In this document: positions 1 through 8,416 of the stretch, piece after piece | How positions within the stretch are numbered: the stretch's first letter is position 1 | How the letters are laid out: each line of letters begins with the position of its first letter | NCBI RefSeq assembly: GCF_014284175.1 | Contig: NZ_JACOGA010000001.1 | Location: forward strand, 62,001-126,000 | Origin: Affinundibacterium flavidum | Lineage (GTDB): Bacteria; Pseudomonadota; Gammaproteobacteria; Burkholderiales; Burkholderiaceae_D | Length of the DNA stretch: 64,000 nt | Direction of reading: 5' to 3' | Position numbers and translations under genes: made by a program | Notes under the pieces: model-generated | What the model was told of the DNA's origin: nothing | Database searches by the model: none | The model's input: the letters and a program-made list of their open reading frames with translations, nothing else

Positions 1-450
1 TAAACCTGCATCAACAGTTTCCATCACAACATCTAATAAGATCAATGAAGTGTCAGGATTATTTTCTGCCACTTCTTGCGCCTCTCTTGCTGAAAAAGCA
101 TGTAAAAATTCCAGAGGCTTTCCATGAATTTCTACTCCGCTTAGCGCTAACACTGTGGTGTCATGTACATTGCTATCGTCGTCAGCGATCAGAATTTTCC
201 AGGGAGATATCACCGATTTTGCAGGATCATTTTCATCGGTTTCAGTCAGGAAAATGATATTGTCTTCACTGTCGTCGTCAGACAATAAGATATCATCACC
301 ACAACTATCGACTGTTGCATGAACAGATGCATGAGCTGATGCATGAGATATCGCGGGCTTGCCACTCGATGTCGCACTGTGCCTGATAGTCGCTTGACAG
401 AATGTGTGCGAATTCCAGCCGGGCTGTTTACTGCTATGGCGCGTTTCCAT
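1..450 (-). CDS. Response regulator with N-terminal receiver domain, DUF3369 type (partial, C-terminus outside window)
   Basis: The reading frame starts at an ATG on the minus strand at position 450 and stays open for 150 codons to the window edge. Residues 1-82 are a low-complexity, Ser/His/Asp-rich leader. From about residue 84 a CheY-like receiver domain begins, with an acidic cluster (ADDD, residues 89-92) and a phospho-acceptor aspartate at about residue 140 in LILLDVVME. The wording around it (PLEFLHAFSAREA, then VVMETVDAGL) is typical of receivers that precede a DUF3369 domain, often with an HD or HD-GYP output. The output domain is not visible, so the effector role is unknown. The family call is recognition of sequence style, not a search. 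Confidence 0.75.
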   Translation of the reverse strand, partial: METRHSSKQPGWNSHTFCQATIRHSATSSGKPAISHASAHASVHATVDSCGDDILLSDDDSEDNIIFLTETDENDPAKSVISPWKILIADDDSNVHDTTVLALSGVEIHGKPLEFLHAFSAREAQEVAENNPDTSLILLDVVMETVDAGL

Positions 451-783
451 CAGTAGCTCCCTGAACGTGGATGTTTTTACAAACTTCAAATCAATAATAT
501 GTGATACACAGTAAGGAGACAAGCCTTACGTTGTGAAAAAAAGTAAAATCTGAATAGATTGTACTTGAGCCTTAACCTTGAAGCTTGATCAAAAGCTTGG
601 TCAAAAATTTTCTTTGTTATTCTTTGAGTCTATGATTTCTGATAAGTTCACGTAAATGCCCATTATTTTGGATGTCTATTTGTTGTCCGCATATTATTTA
701 TTGTTGTTGCTATTTACTTTTCATTTTTAGTTTGGAAATCTACAAATTTTCCAAGAAACCTATCCAAATTTTGTTGATTGTTT
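451..783. other. Intergenic region, divergent promoters
   Basis: This stretch separates the divergent response regulator and M1 peptidase genes and should hold both promoters. A tandem near-repeat of GCTTGATCAAAA and GCTTGGTCAAAA is visible around 583-606. I see no RNA gene and no convincing short gene; an open frame on the plus strand from 672 has no ribosome binding site and runs into the peptidase gene in another frame. Confidence 0.4.
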
Positions 784-2403
784 ATGAAAAAAATATTATT
801 TCTTATGCTGCTTGCTCCGCTACTTGGCGGAATGGAATTGGTTTGGGCGAAGGATTTTTATGTCAAGAATCCCGCGATCGATGTAGAGCGTTACCGTTAT
901 TTCATTGAGTTGAATGACAATGATGCTCAGATTAAAGGTCGGGCAATGATACGGATTCATGCATTGTCCGCCTTGCGTGAGTTTGAATTAGACCTTGGGC
1001 AACGCGACGAGTCGGGGAAGGGCATGGAAGTCTCTTCAGTCCGTATGGCTGGCCAGACTCTGGTTGCACAGCAAAATGGCGACAAGCTCAAAATTCAGTT
1101 GGCCGAAACCTTAGTGGCGAACACGTGGTTTGAAATTGAAGTTACTTATCAAGGTGAGCCGAAATCGGGACTATTTATCAGCAACAATAAATTTGGCGAA
1201 CGCGTTTTTTTTGCTGATAATTGGCCTGATCATGGCCATCAATGGCTGCCAAGTATTGATCACCCAAGTGATAAAGCGGCAGTGGAATTTATTATTACAG
1301 CGCCGATGCAATACGCCGTGGTTGCGAATGGCTTAAAGATAGAAGAGAGCAGTTTGGATGGGAATCGCAAGCTCACACATTGGCGTGAAGATGTACCGAT
1401 TCCTGTCAAAGTGATGGTGATTGGCGTGGCTCGTTTTGCGATGCAAGAGAGCGCTCGCCTGAACGACATTTCTGTTACGAGTTGGGTCTTTCCGCAAAAT
1501 CGTCAGGAAGGTTTTAACGACTATCAAGTCGCGGTCAAGGCACTCGATTATTTTCAAAAAAATGTAGGACCTTATCCTTACAAAAAATTGGCGAACGTCC
1601 AATCCAAGACGCGCTTTGGCGGCTTAGAAAATGCCAACACGATCTTTTATTTTGAGAATTCCGTCACTGGAAAAGGCGAACAAGAGGCATTGATTGCGCA
1701 TGAAATTGCCCATCAATGGTTTGGCAACTCCACCACTGAAAATGACTGGCATCATGTTTGGTTAAGTGAAGGCTTTGCGACTTATTTTGCCAACCTTTAT
1801 ATCGAGCATACTTTTGGTCGTGAAGCTTTCGTCAAACAATTGTTAGCGAATCGGGAGAAGGTGCTTCGTTATCATCAAAAAGTAATGCGACCCATTATCG
1901 ATACTAGCATTCAAGATCCCAAGTTTGTCTTGACGCCAAATACTTATGAAAAGGCAGCTTGGATGTTGCATATGCTCAGGCACCAATTGGGCGATCAGGT
2001 TTTTTGGCAGGGAATACGCGCTTACTACGCGAAATTTTCTGGCAAAAATGTGCTCAGTGCGGATTTTCAAACTGTGATGGAGCAGGTATCAGGTAAGGAT
2101 TTGTCGACCTTCTTTCAACAATGGCTGTATCAAGCCGGCTACCCTAGTTTACATGTGCAATGGAAATACGACGCGCCTACCAAGACTTTAAAATTGCATG
2201 TGGAGCAAATGCAAACGCAGGCGCGATTTGACTTTCCTTTGGATATTGCTGTGCAAACTCGTGACGGCAAGATGGAATTACATACGGTGAGAGTAAATAA
2301 TAAACTTCACGATTTTAGTATTCCTCTACAAGGAGAGACTAAAGCGATCAGCCTTGATCCTTTGGTAAAGCTATTATTTGAGGCTAAGATTGAAAACAGA
2401 TAG
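784..2403 (+). CDS. M1 family zinc metallopeptidase (aminopeptidase N-like), secreted
   Basis: A 539-residue protein with an N-terminal signal peptide (MKKILFLMLLAPLLGG, likely cleavage after VWA). The zinc site HEIAH lies at residues 306-310 and the third ligand, Glu in LSEGFATYF, at 329, the HExxH-x18-E spacing of family M1. Upstream, GGLEN matches the exopeptidase GxMEN motif. The protein is shorter than full aminopeptidase N and ends after the catalytic and a short C-terminal domain, as in the M1 class that lacks the large superhelical domain. I prefer the ATG at 784 over the TTG two codons upstream. It probably trims N-terminal residues from peptides in the periplasm. A terminator shared with the convergent M61 gene follows. 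Confidence 0.9.
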   Translation: MKKILFLMLLAPLLGGMELVWAKDFYVKNPAIDVERYRYFIELNDNDAQIKGRAMIRIHALSALREFELDLGQRDESGKGMEVSSVRMAGQTLVAQQNGDKLKIQLAETLVANTWFEIEVTYQGEPKSGLFISNNKFGERVFFADNWPDHGHQWLPSIDHPSDKAAVEFIITAPMQYAVVANGLKIEESSLDGNRKLTHWREDVPIPVKVMVIGVARFAMQESARLNDISVTSWVFPQNRQEGFNDYQVAVKALDYFQKNVGPYPYKKLANVQSKTRFGGLENANTIFYFENSVTGKGEQEALIAHEIAHQWFGNSTTENDWHHVWLSEGFATYFANLYIEHTFGREAFVKQLLANREKVLRYHQKVMRPIIDTSIQDPKFVLTPNTYEKAAWMLHMLRHQLGDQVFWQGIRAYYAKFSGKNVLSADFQTVMEQVSGKDLSTFFQQWLYQAGYPSLHVQWKYDAPTKTLKLHVEQMQTQARFDFPLDIAVQTRDGKMELHTVRVNNKLHDFSIPLQGETKAISLDPLVKLLFEAKIENR

Positions 2404-2484
2404 TTGGTGCTAAATCAGAAACAAAGGTCAGAAGCTAAGTTGTATTAGTTCAGGCGCTAAGGTCAGTACCTATGGCTAGAAATG

Positions 2485-2523
2485 AAAAACGTCGGCGCAG
2501 AGTGATCAGAGCCGACGTTTTTT
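2485..2523. terminator. Bidirectional rho-independent terminator
   Basis: The arms AAAAACGTCGGC (2485-2496) and GCCGACGTTTTTT (2511-2523) form a perfect GC-rich stem with A and T tracts on both sides. It sits between the convergent M1 and M61 peptidase genes and can serve both. Confidence 0.85.
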
Positions 2524-2601
2524 ATTGCGAAGATTTTTTTAATAATTCTTCTTAGTAATCCGTGTTAATTGAGTGAGCAATCTGGTTACTCAATTAGACG
2601 C

Positions 2602-4440
2602 TTACTCTTTGGATTTCTCAGCGGATGCACTTGCTGCAGGTTTTGCAGCAGGCCAGGCCACACCGGTCCAACTCGCATTCAAAGCTTTTTGCTCTTCTGT
2701 CACGGCATCGATTGCTTTAAGTTTTGCTTTGCCTTTCACCTGGCGGCTAGGTGTGAGTGTAATTTCACGTAACTCATCACGGCGGAACACGGTAAGCTTG
2801 ATCGGTGTTTGCTGTAACAGCCACAGCTTATCGTTAATATCTTTTGGCGTCAGGCGCAAACCGTTTGCTGCAACCAGCGTATCACCCGCAACTACGCCGG
2901 CTTTCCACGCAGGGCTATCACGTTCCACTTCGATCACGACGGGATGATCGCCAGTGTCGCGGGTACGCCACCCAGTGAACCATTCTTCTTTTTGTTCATC
3001 TTCTTTGCCACCCTCAACGAGGTAGCGCAGACCGACTTGCGGCAAAAGGTTTGTGAACGGAATTTCTCCGGTGCTGTCGACATATTTTGCCCACCAAGCT
3101 GACCAGTCATTGCCGGTAACATGCTTGAGAGCCGTACGAACATCGGCTTCAGAATAACCACCTTTGTCGACAGTGTGGTGTTGGTATAAATATTGATGAA
3201 CGTGCTCGAAGCCTTTGGCGCCTTTGGTTTGATGGCGAATTTCGATATCCATCGCCCAGCCCAATAACATACCTTTGCTATAGATATTCACTGAAGCATT
3301 GCGGGCACGTTCGCCACCTGCGTCGATCCAGGTGTCAAAGCTGGATTCCGCCGCGCTCTGTTGGAAGCGACCAGGTTGATGTTCATATGCTTGTAAAGCC
3401 TTCGCAAACTCTTCCATGAATTCATCACGATTTTGCAGCCCGGCGCGCAAGGTCAATACTTCTTCAAAATAAGAAGTGTTTCCTTCAGCCATCCAAATTA
3501 AGCGCGAATAATTTTCTTTCTGATATTCGTAAGGCACCATTTCTTTTGGGCGATAGGCTTTCACATTCCATGTGTGAACGAATTCGTGAGCCGCAGTGCG
3601 AATAAAACTTAAGTACTCTTTGCGCGGCGCAAATCCCCAGCGCGATTTTTGTATCACCGTTGAATTGATATGCTCAGTTGCGCCACCCACGCCATCGGTC
3701 GCATGCACGATAAATAAATAGCGCTTAAATGGAAACGCGCCAAACATCTTCCGACCTTCTTCGACGACTTTTTTCAAATCGATCGCCATTTTCTTGCCGT
3801 CGTAATTGCCGCGTCCCCAGATCGCTAATTCGATGGTGTGACCGTCTACATCAAAACTGTGGAATTCATGCTCGCCAGTCTCAATCGGGGAGTCAATCAA
3901 TACGTCGTAGTTCTTCGCCACGAAGCAGTGATCGCAGCTACCCTTGTCCATGCCTGAGCGAGAAATCCAGTTTGATGGCATATCTAGTTTGACGCTAATC
4001 GCCTGGCTGCGAAATGGTGCGGCGTACATCAAAATACCGCTGGCATCCAAGTACGCGTGGGTATCATCGATGTGTTGCGTGCGTTCGCCTAAAGCATTCG
4101 CATACACTTCATAAGAAATTTTGACGGTATCGCCTGGTTGGGTTTTTACCTGCCAGGTGCCTTTATCAGTTTTCATAAAACTGAGTGGCTTACCTTTTCC
4201 GTTCGTTGCAACAAATTGTCGAACATTCTTGCCTAGGTTGAGAATTTCGTAACGACCAGTACGCCAGATTGGCATTTGTACATCTAGCGATTTCCCGCTG
4301 ACGGCTGGAAAGTCGATATTCACTTCCGCCAAATGTTGCGCAGGGTTGGTGATTTTGATTTGGTATTGAACATCCGCAAAGGCCGCAGGTGCTGCCAGGG
4401 CGCAAGTCAGTGCAAGTGAACTAAGTAGAGTCTTTTTCAT
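2602..4440 (-). CDS. M61 family metallopeptidase (glycyl aminopeptidase-like) with PDZ domain
   Basis: A 612-residue exported protein with a clear signal peptide (MKKTLLSSLALTCALAAPAAFA). The zinc motif HEFVH is at about residues 285-289, followed by the NVKAYRP segment typical of family M61. A PDZ domain lies near residues 490-570 (DSPAWKAGVVAGDTLVAANG). The C-terminal tail is Ala/Lys/Ser rich. Family members are periplasmic or outer aminopeptidases that prefer small residues such as Gly or Ala. It converges on the M1 peptidase, so two exported peptidases are neighbours, but they are not in one operon. The length agrees with the family, and the start codon sits directly before the signal peptide. 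Confidence 0.9.
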   Translation of the reverse strand: MKKTLLSSLALTCALAAPAAFADVQYQIKITNPAQHLAEVNIDFPAVSGKSLDVQMPIWRTGRYEILNLGKNVRQFVATNGKGKPLSFMKTDKGTWQVKTQPGDTVKISYEVYANALGERTQHIDDTHAYLDASGILMYAAPFRSQAISVKLDMPSNWISRSGMDKGSCDHCFVAKNYDVLIDSPIETGEHEFHSFDVDGHTIELAIWGRGNYDGKKMAIDLKKVVEEGRKMFGAFPFKRYLFIVHATDGVGGATEHINSTVIQKSRWGFAPRKEYLSFIRTAAHEFVHTWNVKAYRPKEMVPYEYQKENYSRLIWMAEGNTSYFEEVLTLRAGLQNRDEFMEEFAKALQAYEHQPGRFQQSAAESSFDTWIDAGGERARNASVNIYSKGMLLGWAMDIEIRHQTKGAKGFEHVHQYLYQHHTVDKGGYSEADVRTALKHVTGNDWSAWWAKYVDSTGEIPFTNLLPQVGLRYLVEGGKEDEQKEEWFTGWRTRDTGDHPVVIEVERDSPAWKAGVVAGDTLVAANGLRLTPKDINDKLWLLQQTPIKLTVFRRDELREITLTPSRQVKGKAKLKAIDAVTEEQKALNASWTGVAWPAAKPAASASAEKSKE

Positions 4441-5129
4441 TGTCTATTTACTTTGTTTTAATAGGTTGATCTGTGAAAAAAGCAGTGCATAGCAAGCATG
4501 AATGCAAACTAATTGATTGTCAACGAAGAGCGTAAAGTGAAAATTTATTTTTATTATTTGTGTGCTTCAAATTGACAATGTGAATCAAGATACAATCAAT
4601 TTTAATTCGGAGTCGAAGCAAAAGAATGCCATTTGTATCGAAGTGAGGTAGCGAGAGATTAATTAATCAAGGCATTGACTGAGGAGAGTCAGGATATTGT
4701 AAATAGCGGATTCCTTCGCTTGGTGGAGATAAAAATGGAAAATTTAGAAAATATATTTTCAATCAAGCTTTGATCTTCTTTTTCATTTACGCATAAAGTA
4801 AGCTCGCATAAATGACGTGGTTTTCTGAATTCTAGAGAAGAGAAGGGGACTCGCCGCCCTGTACACTATGAGCCTGTGTGTTATGAAGTGGCGTATGGAT
4901 AAAGGGTTTTGGTCTAATTAAAGCCAAGCAAAGTTATTGAGCACCTCACAAATCCGCTCTCACTATTTGCAACAATGCACTTTTTGTCGAGTCGGTTAAA
5001 TATTTAACTTGGGAAACATACTATCTTGAGTCAGTATTCATGAGGGTTTCAATAGAGTTGAAACAAATTGCACATTTTTTCGTGGTCGGTTATCTTTTCA
5101 TTTTGTAAAATTAAATCGCGTAGGTTCCG
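4441..5129. other. Long intergenic region before the integron-like cassette
   Basis: About 690 bp with no supportable gene on either strand. A perfect palindrome GTTAAATATTTAAC lies near 4995-5008. The right part borders the gene that carries an attC site downstream. A GTTATCT near 5093 could be the left cassette boundary, but that is weak. Confidence 0.35.
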
Positions 5130-5768
5130 ATGACTCGTCTCGTACTAATTGCCCTGATTCTCGCCGTCTCCATCGCCGCGAGAGCTGGCGAGCCCACCTC
5201 TAAAATTAGACCGTCAGAAACTAGACTATCAGAATCTGTCCTACGCGCGGAGATGGAGCGCGGGTGCAAGGAAGAGGCGGCAAAGAGGCGGCACACTTTT
5301 GACGACAGACGAACAACGCCATACTTGAAATGGGCCACAGGCCCGTATCTTGGAAATACATTTTGCGCGTGCATTGCCGAGAGATACGTGAGGAGATTAC
5401 CTCAAGGAGGGCCGCGTGAGGAAGAGTCCGAGGTGGACAATTCACGCGTTCTCGAGGCGTCGTACTCGTGCCTTCTTGCGGAGTGGCAGCAGACGTTTCC
5501 AGATTGGTGTCCCGCAATCCTCAGTGAAATCAACGGACAGATCGGAAAAGGACGGACTAAGTCTTCGGCTCAAGTGTGCGGGTGCGTTCGGCAGCAGCTA
5601 GAAGCGTTGGAGCCGGGACAGCTTATGGATTTCGCCAAGGCAAATAGAGCCGACTACATAGAATTTCGCCGCACGGGCACTATTTCTGAGGCGCGGAGTC
5701 CGTCTATCTTCGCGGGACTAACCAAGTGTGGAGTTGGCTCTCGCCAAACAAATACACAAGCCAAGTAG
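5130..5768 (+). CDS. Cysteine-rich exported protein of unknown function, carried on an integron-type cassette
   Basis: A 212-residue protein that I do not recognise. Residues 1-19 form a signal peptide (LVLIALILAVSIAARAG). The mature part has about eight cysteines, including CAC and CGC pairs, which suggests disulfides or metal binding outside the cytoplasm. The base composition is visibly more GC-rich, with more Arg codons, than the flanking peptidase and murJ genes. Its stop codon lies only 22 bp before an attC-like recombination site (5790-5900), the layout of an integron gene cassette. Function cannot be assigned. Confidence 0.7.
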   Translation: MTRLVLIALILAVSIAARAGEPTSKIRPSETRLSESVLRAEMERGCKEEAAKRRHTFDDRRTTPYLKWATGPYLGNTFCACIAERYVRRLPQGGPREEESEVDNSRVLEASYSCLLAEWQQTFPDWCPAILSEINGQIGKGRTKSSAQVCGCVRQQLEALEPGQLMDFAKANRADYIEFRRTGTISEARSPSIFAGLTKCGVGSRQTNTQAK

Positions 5769-5789
5769 CAGGAGCTTTTCGATGGCGAG

Positions 5790-5900
5790 ACCTAACCCTT
5801 CCATCTAGCGGAAGCGCAACTGTATGCCACGCATGGCCCTCATTTCATTTTGCTCCATGCGCGTCCTGCCGCTGCGCGCCGCTCATGTCAAGCGTTATGT
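5790..5900 (+). other. attC site (59-base-element) of an integron gene cassette
   Basis: The site opens with ACCTAAC (5790-5796, fitting RYYYAAC) and ends with TCAAGCGTTATGT (core GTTATGT at 5894-5900, one base off GTTRRRY). The inner parts pair imperfectly: AGCGGAAGCGC on the left with GCGCGCCGCT on the right, leaving the unpaired bases usual for attC, and CGCATGG with CCATGCG in the centre. The length of 111 bp is in the normal range. No integron integrase gene is in the window, so this is an isolated cassette. Confidence 0.8.
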
Positions 5901-6065
5901 TTAAGGATAAATTTATTCTCAATCTAACCTCAAGCTGTCCGCTTGCGGTCAATCTCTTGTCTCGTTTTCCTAGTGAATACAGGGCTTTTTATTTGCCATG
6001 TCGATTGTCGCTTCAGGCGATCTTCGAGAGTTGAAAGCGGTTATAAGCACATGATGATTAAATAG

Positions 6066-6398
6066 TTAGATGAATTGCGCCAAGCGATTGAAATGGCAAA
6101 GGACGTGCGACCAATTCAATCATCAGAATTTTTATTTTGCAATCGTGATGGTAAAGGATATTTTAATGAGGCAACTGGTAGGGCAGGCGGCTGGGAATCC
6201 TTGTGGCGTGGATTTTTTGCTCGTGTAATGGCAGAAACCAAAATAACAGAGAAATTTACCGAGCATGACTTGCGCGCTAAATGCGCTAGCGATGCTAAAA
6301 CCTTGGAACATGCGGCAGCTCTTTTGTCACATGCGGATAGTAAAATCACCGAACGAGTGTACAGGCGAAAACCTGAATTTGTGGAGCCGCTACGGTGA
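6066..6398 (+). pseudogene. Tyrosine recombinase, C-terminal remnant
   Basis: Only the C-terminal third of an integrase is left (about 110 residues). It keeps HDLRAK, the SHAD block and the catalytic tyrosine in ERVYRRK, but the N-terminal and core-binding domains and the first catalytic Arg are missing. The frame is closed upstream by a TAG at 6063 and has no good start codon. It sits between the attC site and tRNA-Ser, so it is probably the scar of an old element that used this tRNA as target. Confidence 0.75.
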
Positions 6399-6476
6399 AA
6401 AATAGTAATTTGAATAGCGCAATCAGTTTGAATAGCGCAAAAAATAAGGCTCTCACGTGGAGAGCCTTATAAATTC

Positions 6477-6567
6477 TGGCGGAGAAAGGGGGATTCGAAC
6501 CCCCGGTAGGCTATGAACCTACGCACGCTTTCCAGGCGTGTGACTTAAACCACTCATCCATCTCTCC
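6477..6567 (-). tRNA. tRNA-Ser (anticodon GGA)
   Basis: On the minus strand the acceptor arms GGAGAGA and TTTCTCC pair, the anticodon loop reads CTGGAAA, and a long variable arm plus the T-loop GTTCGAATC follow. CCA is encoded (6477-6479). The long variable arm confirms a class II tRNA of serine type. Confidence 0.95.
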
Positions 6568-6757
6568 GATTTCGTCAAACGCCTTAAATTGCTCTAAGCC
6601 ATTTGGTAAGCTCGAAAGTATAACAGTCAAATACGTGTTTGTAAAACCTTTCTTCGATCCGTGCGGCATTTGTCGAGTGGGGATGCTAGGTGTAACGATG
6701 TTTTTTATTGAGCTCTTCGCGAGGATTTTACTGTCTCAAAGGCTATAATCTCGCCCC

Positions 6758-8308
6758 ATGAACTTATTAAAAACTCTCGCTGCAATTAGCAGCATGACCA
6801 TGCTGTCGCGTATTACGGGATTGATCCGTGATGTTTTGTTTGGTGCTTATTTTGGTGCTGGCGCCATGATGGATGCTTATGTCCAGGCATTTAAGATACC
6901 CAATTTTTTCCGGCGATTGTTTGCAGAGGGGGCTTTTTCTCAGGCATTTGTGCCGATTTTAGCGGAGTATCGCAATCAAAAAGGTGAGGATGAAGTCAAA
7001 GAACTGGTCGATCATGTGGCGACGGTTTTGGTTTGGGCTTTGTTGTTCACCTGTGTGATTGGAGTAGTCGGTGCGCCCGTCCTTGTCGTGATGTTTTCCT
7101 CGGGTTTCTTGAATTCGCCGACTAAATTTGATTTGACGGTGAACTTGACCCGCATCATGTTTCCGTACATCGGCTTCATGTCTTTGGTGGCTTTGTCGAG
7201 TGGTATTTTGAATACTTGGCGCCGTTTCAAAATTCCGGCGGTCACCCCCGTCTTGTTGAATCTCTCCTTTATCTGCGCAACCTTATTCTTGACTAGCCAT
7301 TTGCGGCAACCGATTTACGCCTTAGGGATCGCCGTTTTTTTCGGTGGCGTTTTGCAACTGGCGATACAAATTCCATCGTTGATTAAAATCGGCATGCTGC
7401 CGCGTATCACGGCAAATCCGGCATTTGCCCTACGTGACCCGAAAGTCCGCCGAGTGTTGCGTCAAATGGGACCTGCGGTATTAGCGGTGTCGGCAACGCA
7501 AATTAGTATTATGATTAATTCGACTTGGGCGTCTTGGTTGCCTGATGGTAGTGCTTCTCAGCTTAGCTATGCTGATCGACTAATGGAGTTTCCATCGGCG
7601 ATGTTGGGCGTGGCCTTGGGTACGGTGTTATTGCCGAGTTTGTCTAGTGCTAAAGCGAATGCCGATACGAAAGAATATTCAGCGCTGCTCGATTGGGGGT
7701 TGCGTTTAACCTGTCTATTAGCCTTGCCTGCTGCAGTGGGTTTGTTGACTTTGTCGGATGCCTTAACTGCGACTTTGTTCCACAACGGGAAATTTGATGC
7801 GCATGCTGTGCATGAAACTGCAAAGGCAGTCTCCGCCTATGGTGTCGGCTTGACAGGTTTAATTTTGGTGAAAATATTAGCGCCGGGCTTTTATGCGCAA
7901 CAAGATATTCGTACACCAGTAAAAATTGCGTTGATCGTCTTAGCGGTGACGCAGGTATTGAATTTACTATTTGTGCCTTTTATTCAGCAGGCAGGATTGG
8001 CATTGTCAGTGGGTTTGGGGGCTTGTGTGAATGCCTTTCTGTTGTATCGAGGTTTGCGTCGTCGTACTATTTTCGTGCCCGAGGCAGGGTGGTTGAAGTT
8101 CCTGTTGAAATTGTCGGCAGCATTGGTGTTGATGGCGATTGTCGCTCTGGGATTATCTATGCAAGTTGACTGGATTGGTCACCAAGCGCATAAATGGATG
8201 CGTGCTGGAATGATGGGGGGAGTGATCTTGACTTGTATGCTGATTTATTTTGCAGCACTATTTGTGATGGGCTTTCGCGTACGAGATTTTAGAAAAGTAT
8301 CGCGCTAG
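6758..8308 (+). CDS. murJ: Lipid II flippase MurJ (MviN)
   Basis: A 516-residue polytopic membrane protein with about 14 hydrophobic segments. The N-terminus (MTMLSRITGLIRDVLFG, then MMDAYVQAFKIPNFFRRLF) is the MurJ signature, and AEGAFSQAFVP follows. MurJ moves lipid II across the inner membrane for peptidoglycan synthesis. The length agrees with the family. The gene begins 190 bp from tRNA-Ser and is divergent from it. A strong terminator follows, and the uup-like gene converges on it. Confidence 0.95.
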   Translation: MNLLKTLAAISSMTMLSRITGLIRDVLFGAYFGAGAMMDAYVQAFKIPNFFRRLFAEGAFSQAFVPILAEYRNQKGEDEVKELVDHVATVLVWALLFTCVIGVVGAPVLVVMFSSGFLNSPTKFDLTVNLTRIMFPYIGFMSLVALSSGILNTWRRFKIPAVTPVLLNLSFICATLFLTSHLRQPIYALGIAVFFGGVLQLAIQIPSLIKIGMLPRITANPAFALRDPKVRRVLRQMGPAVLAVSATQISIMINSTWASWLPDGSASQLSYADRLMEFPSAMLGVALGTVLLPSLSSAKANADTKEYSALLDWGLRLTCLLALPAAVGLLTLSDALTATLFHNGKFDAHAVHETAKAVSAYGVGLTGLILVKILAPGFYAQQDIRTPVKIALIVLAVTQVLNLLFVPFIQQAGLALSVGLGACVNAFLLYRGLRRRTIFVPEAGWLKFLLKLSAALVLMAIVALGLSMQVDWIGHQAHKWMRAGMMGGVILTCMLIYFAALFVMGFRVRDFRKVSR

Positions 8309-8341
8309 TTCCTTGTTTCATTCTGTATGGTGAGCGCCAAT

Positions 8342-8372
8342 AAAAAAGAGAAGCATTGCTTCTCTTTTTTTT
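8342..8372. terminator. Bidirectional rho-independent terminator
   Basis: AAAAAAGAGAAGCA and TGCTTCTCTTTTTTTT form a perfect hairpin with A and T tracts. It serves murJ on the plus strand and the ABC-F gene on the minus strand. Confidence 0.85.
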
Positions 8373-8416
8373 GTAGTGACGATCTAAGCAAGATTTAGCC
8401 AAGACTCAGCCAATAT

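Noticed and set aside
5726..6034. 102-codon frame overlapping the cassette gene end and attC
   Set aside because: It crosses the attC site, starts inside the cassette gene and has antisense-like composition.
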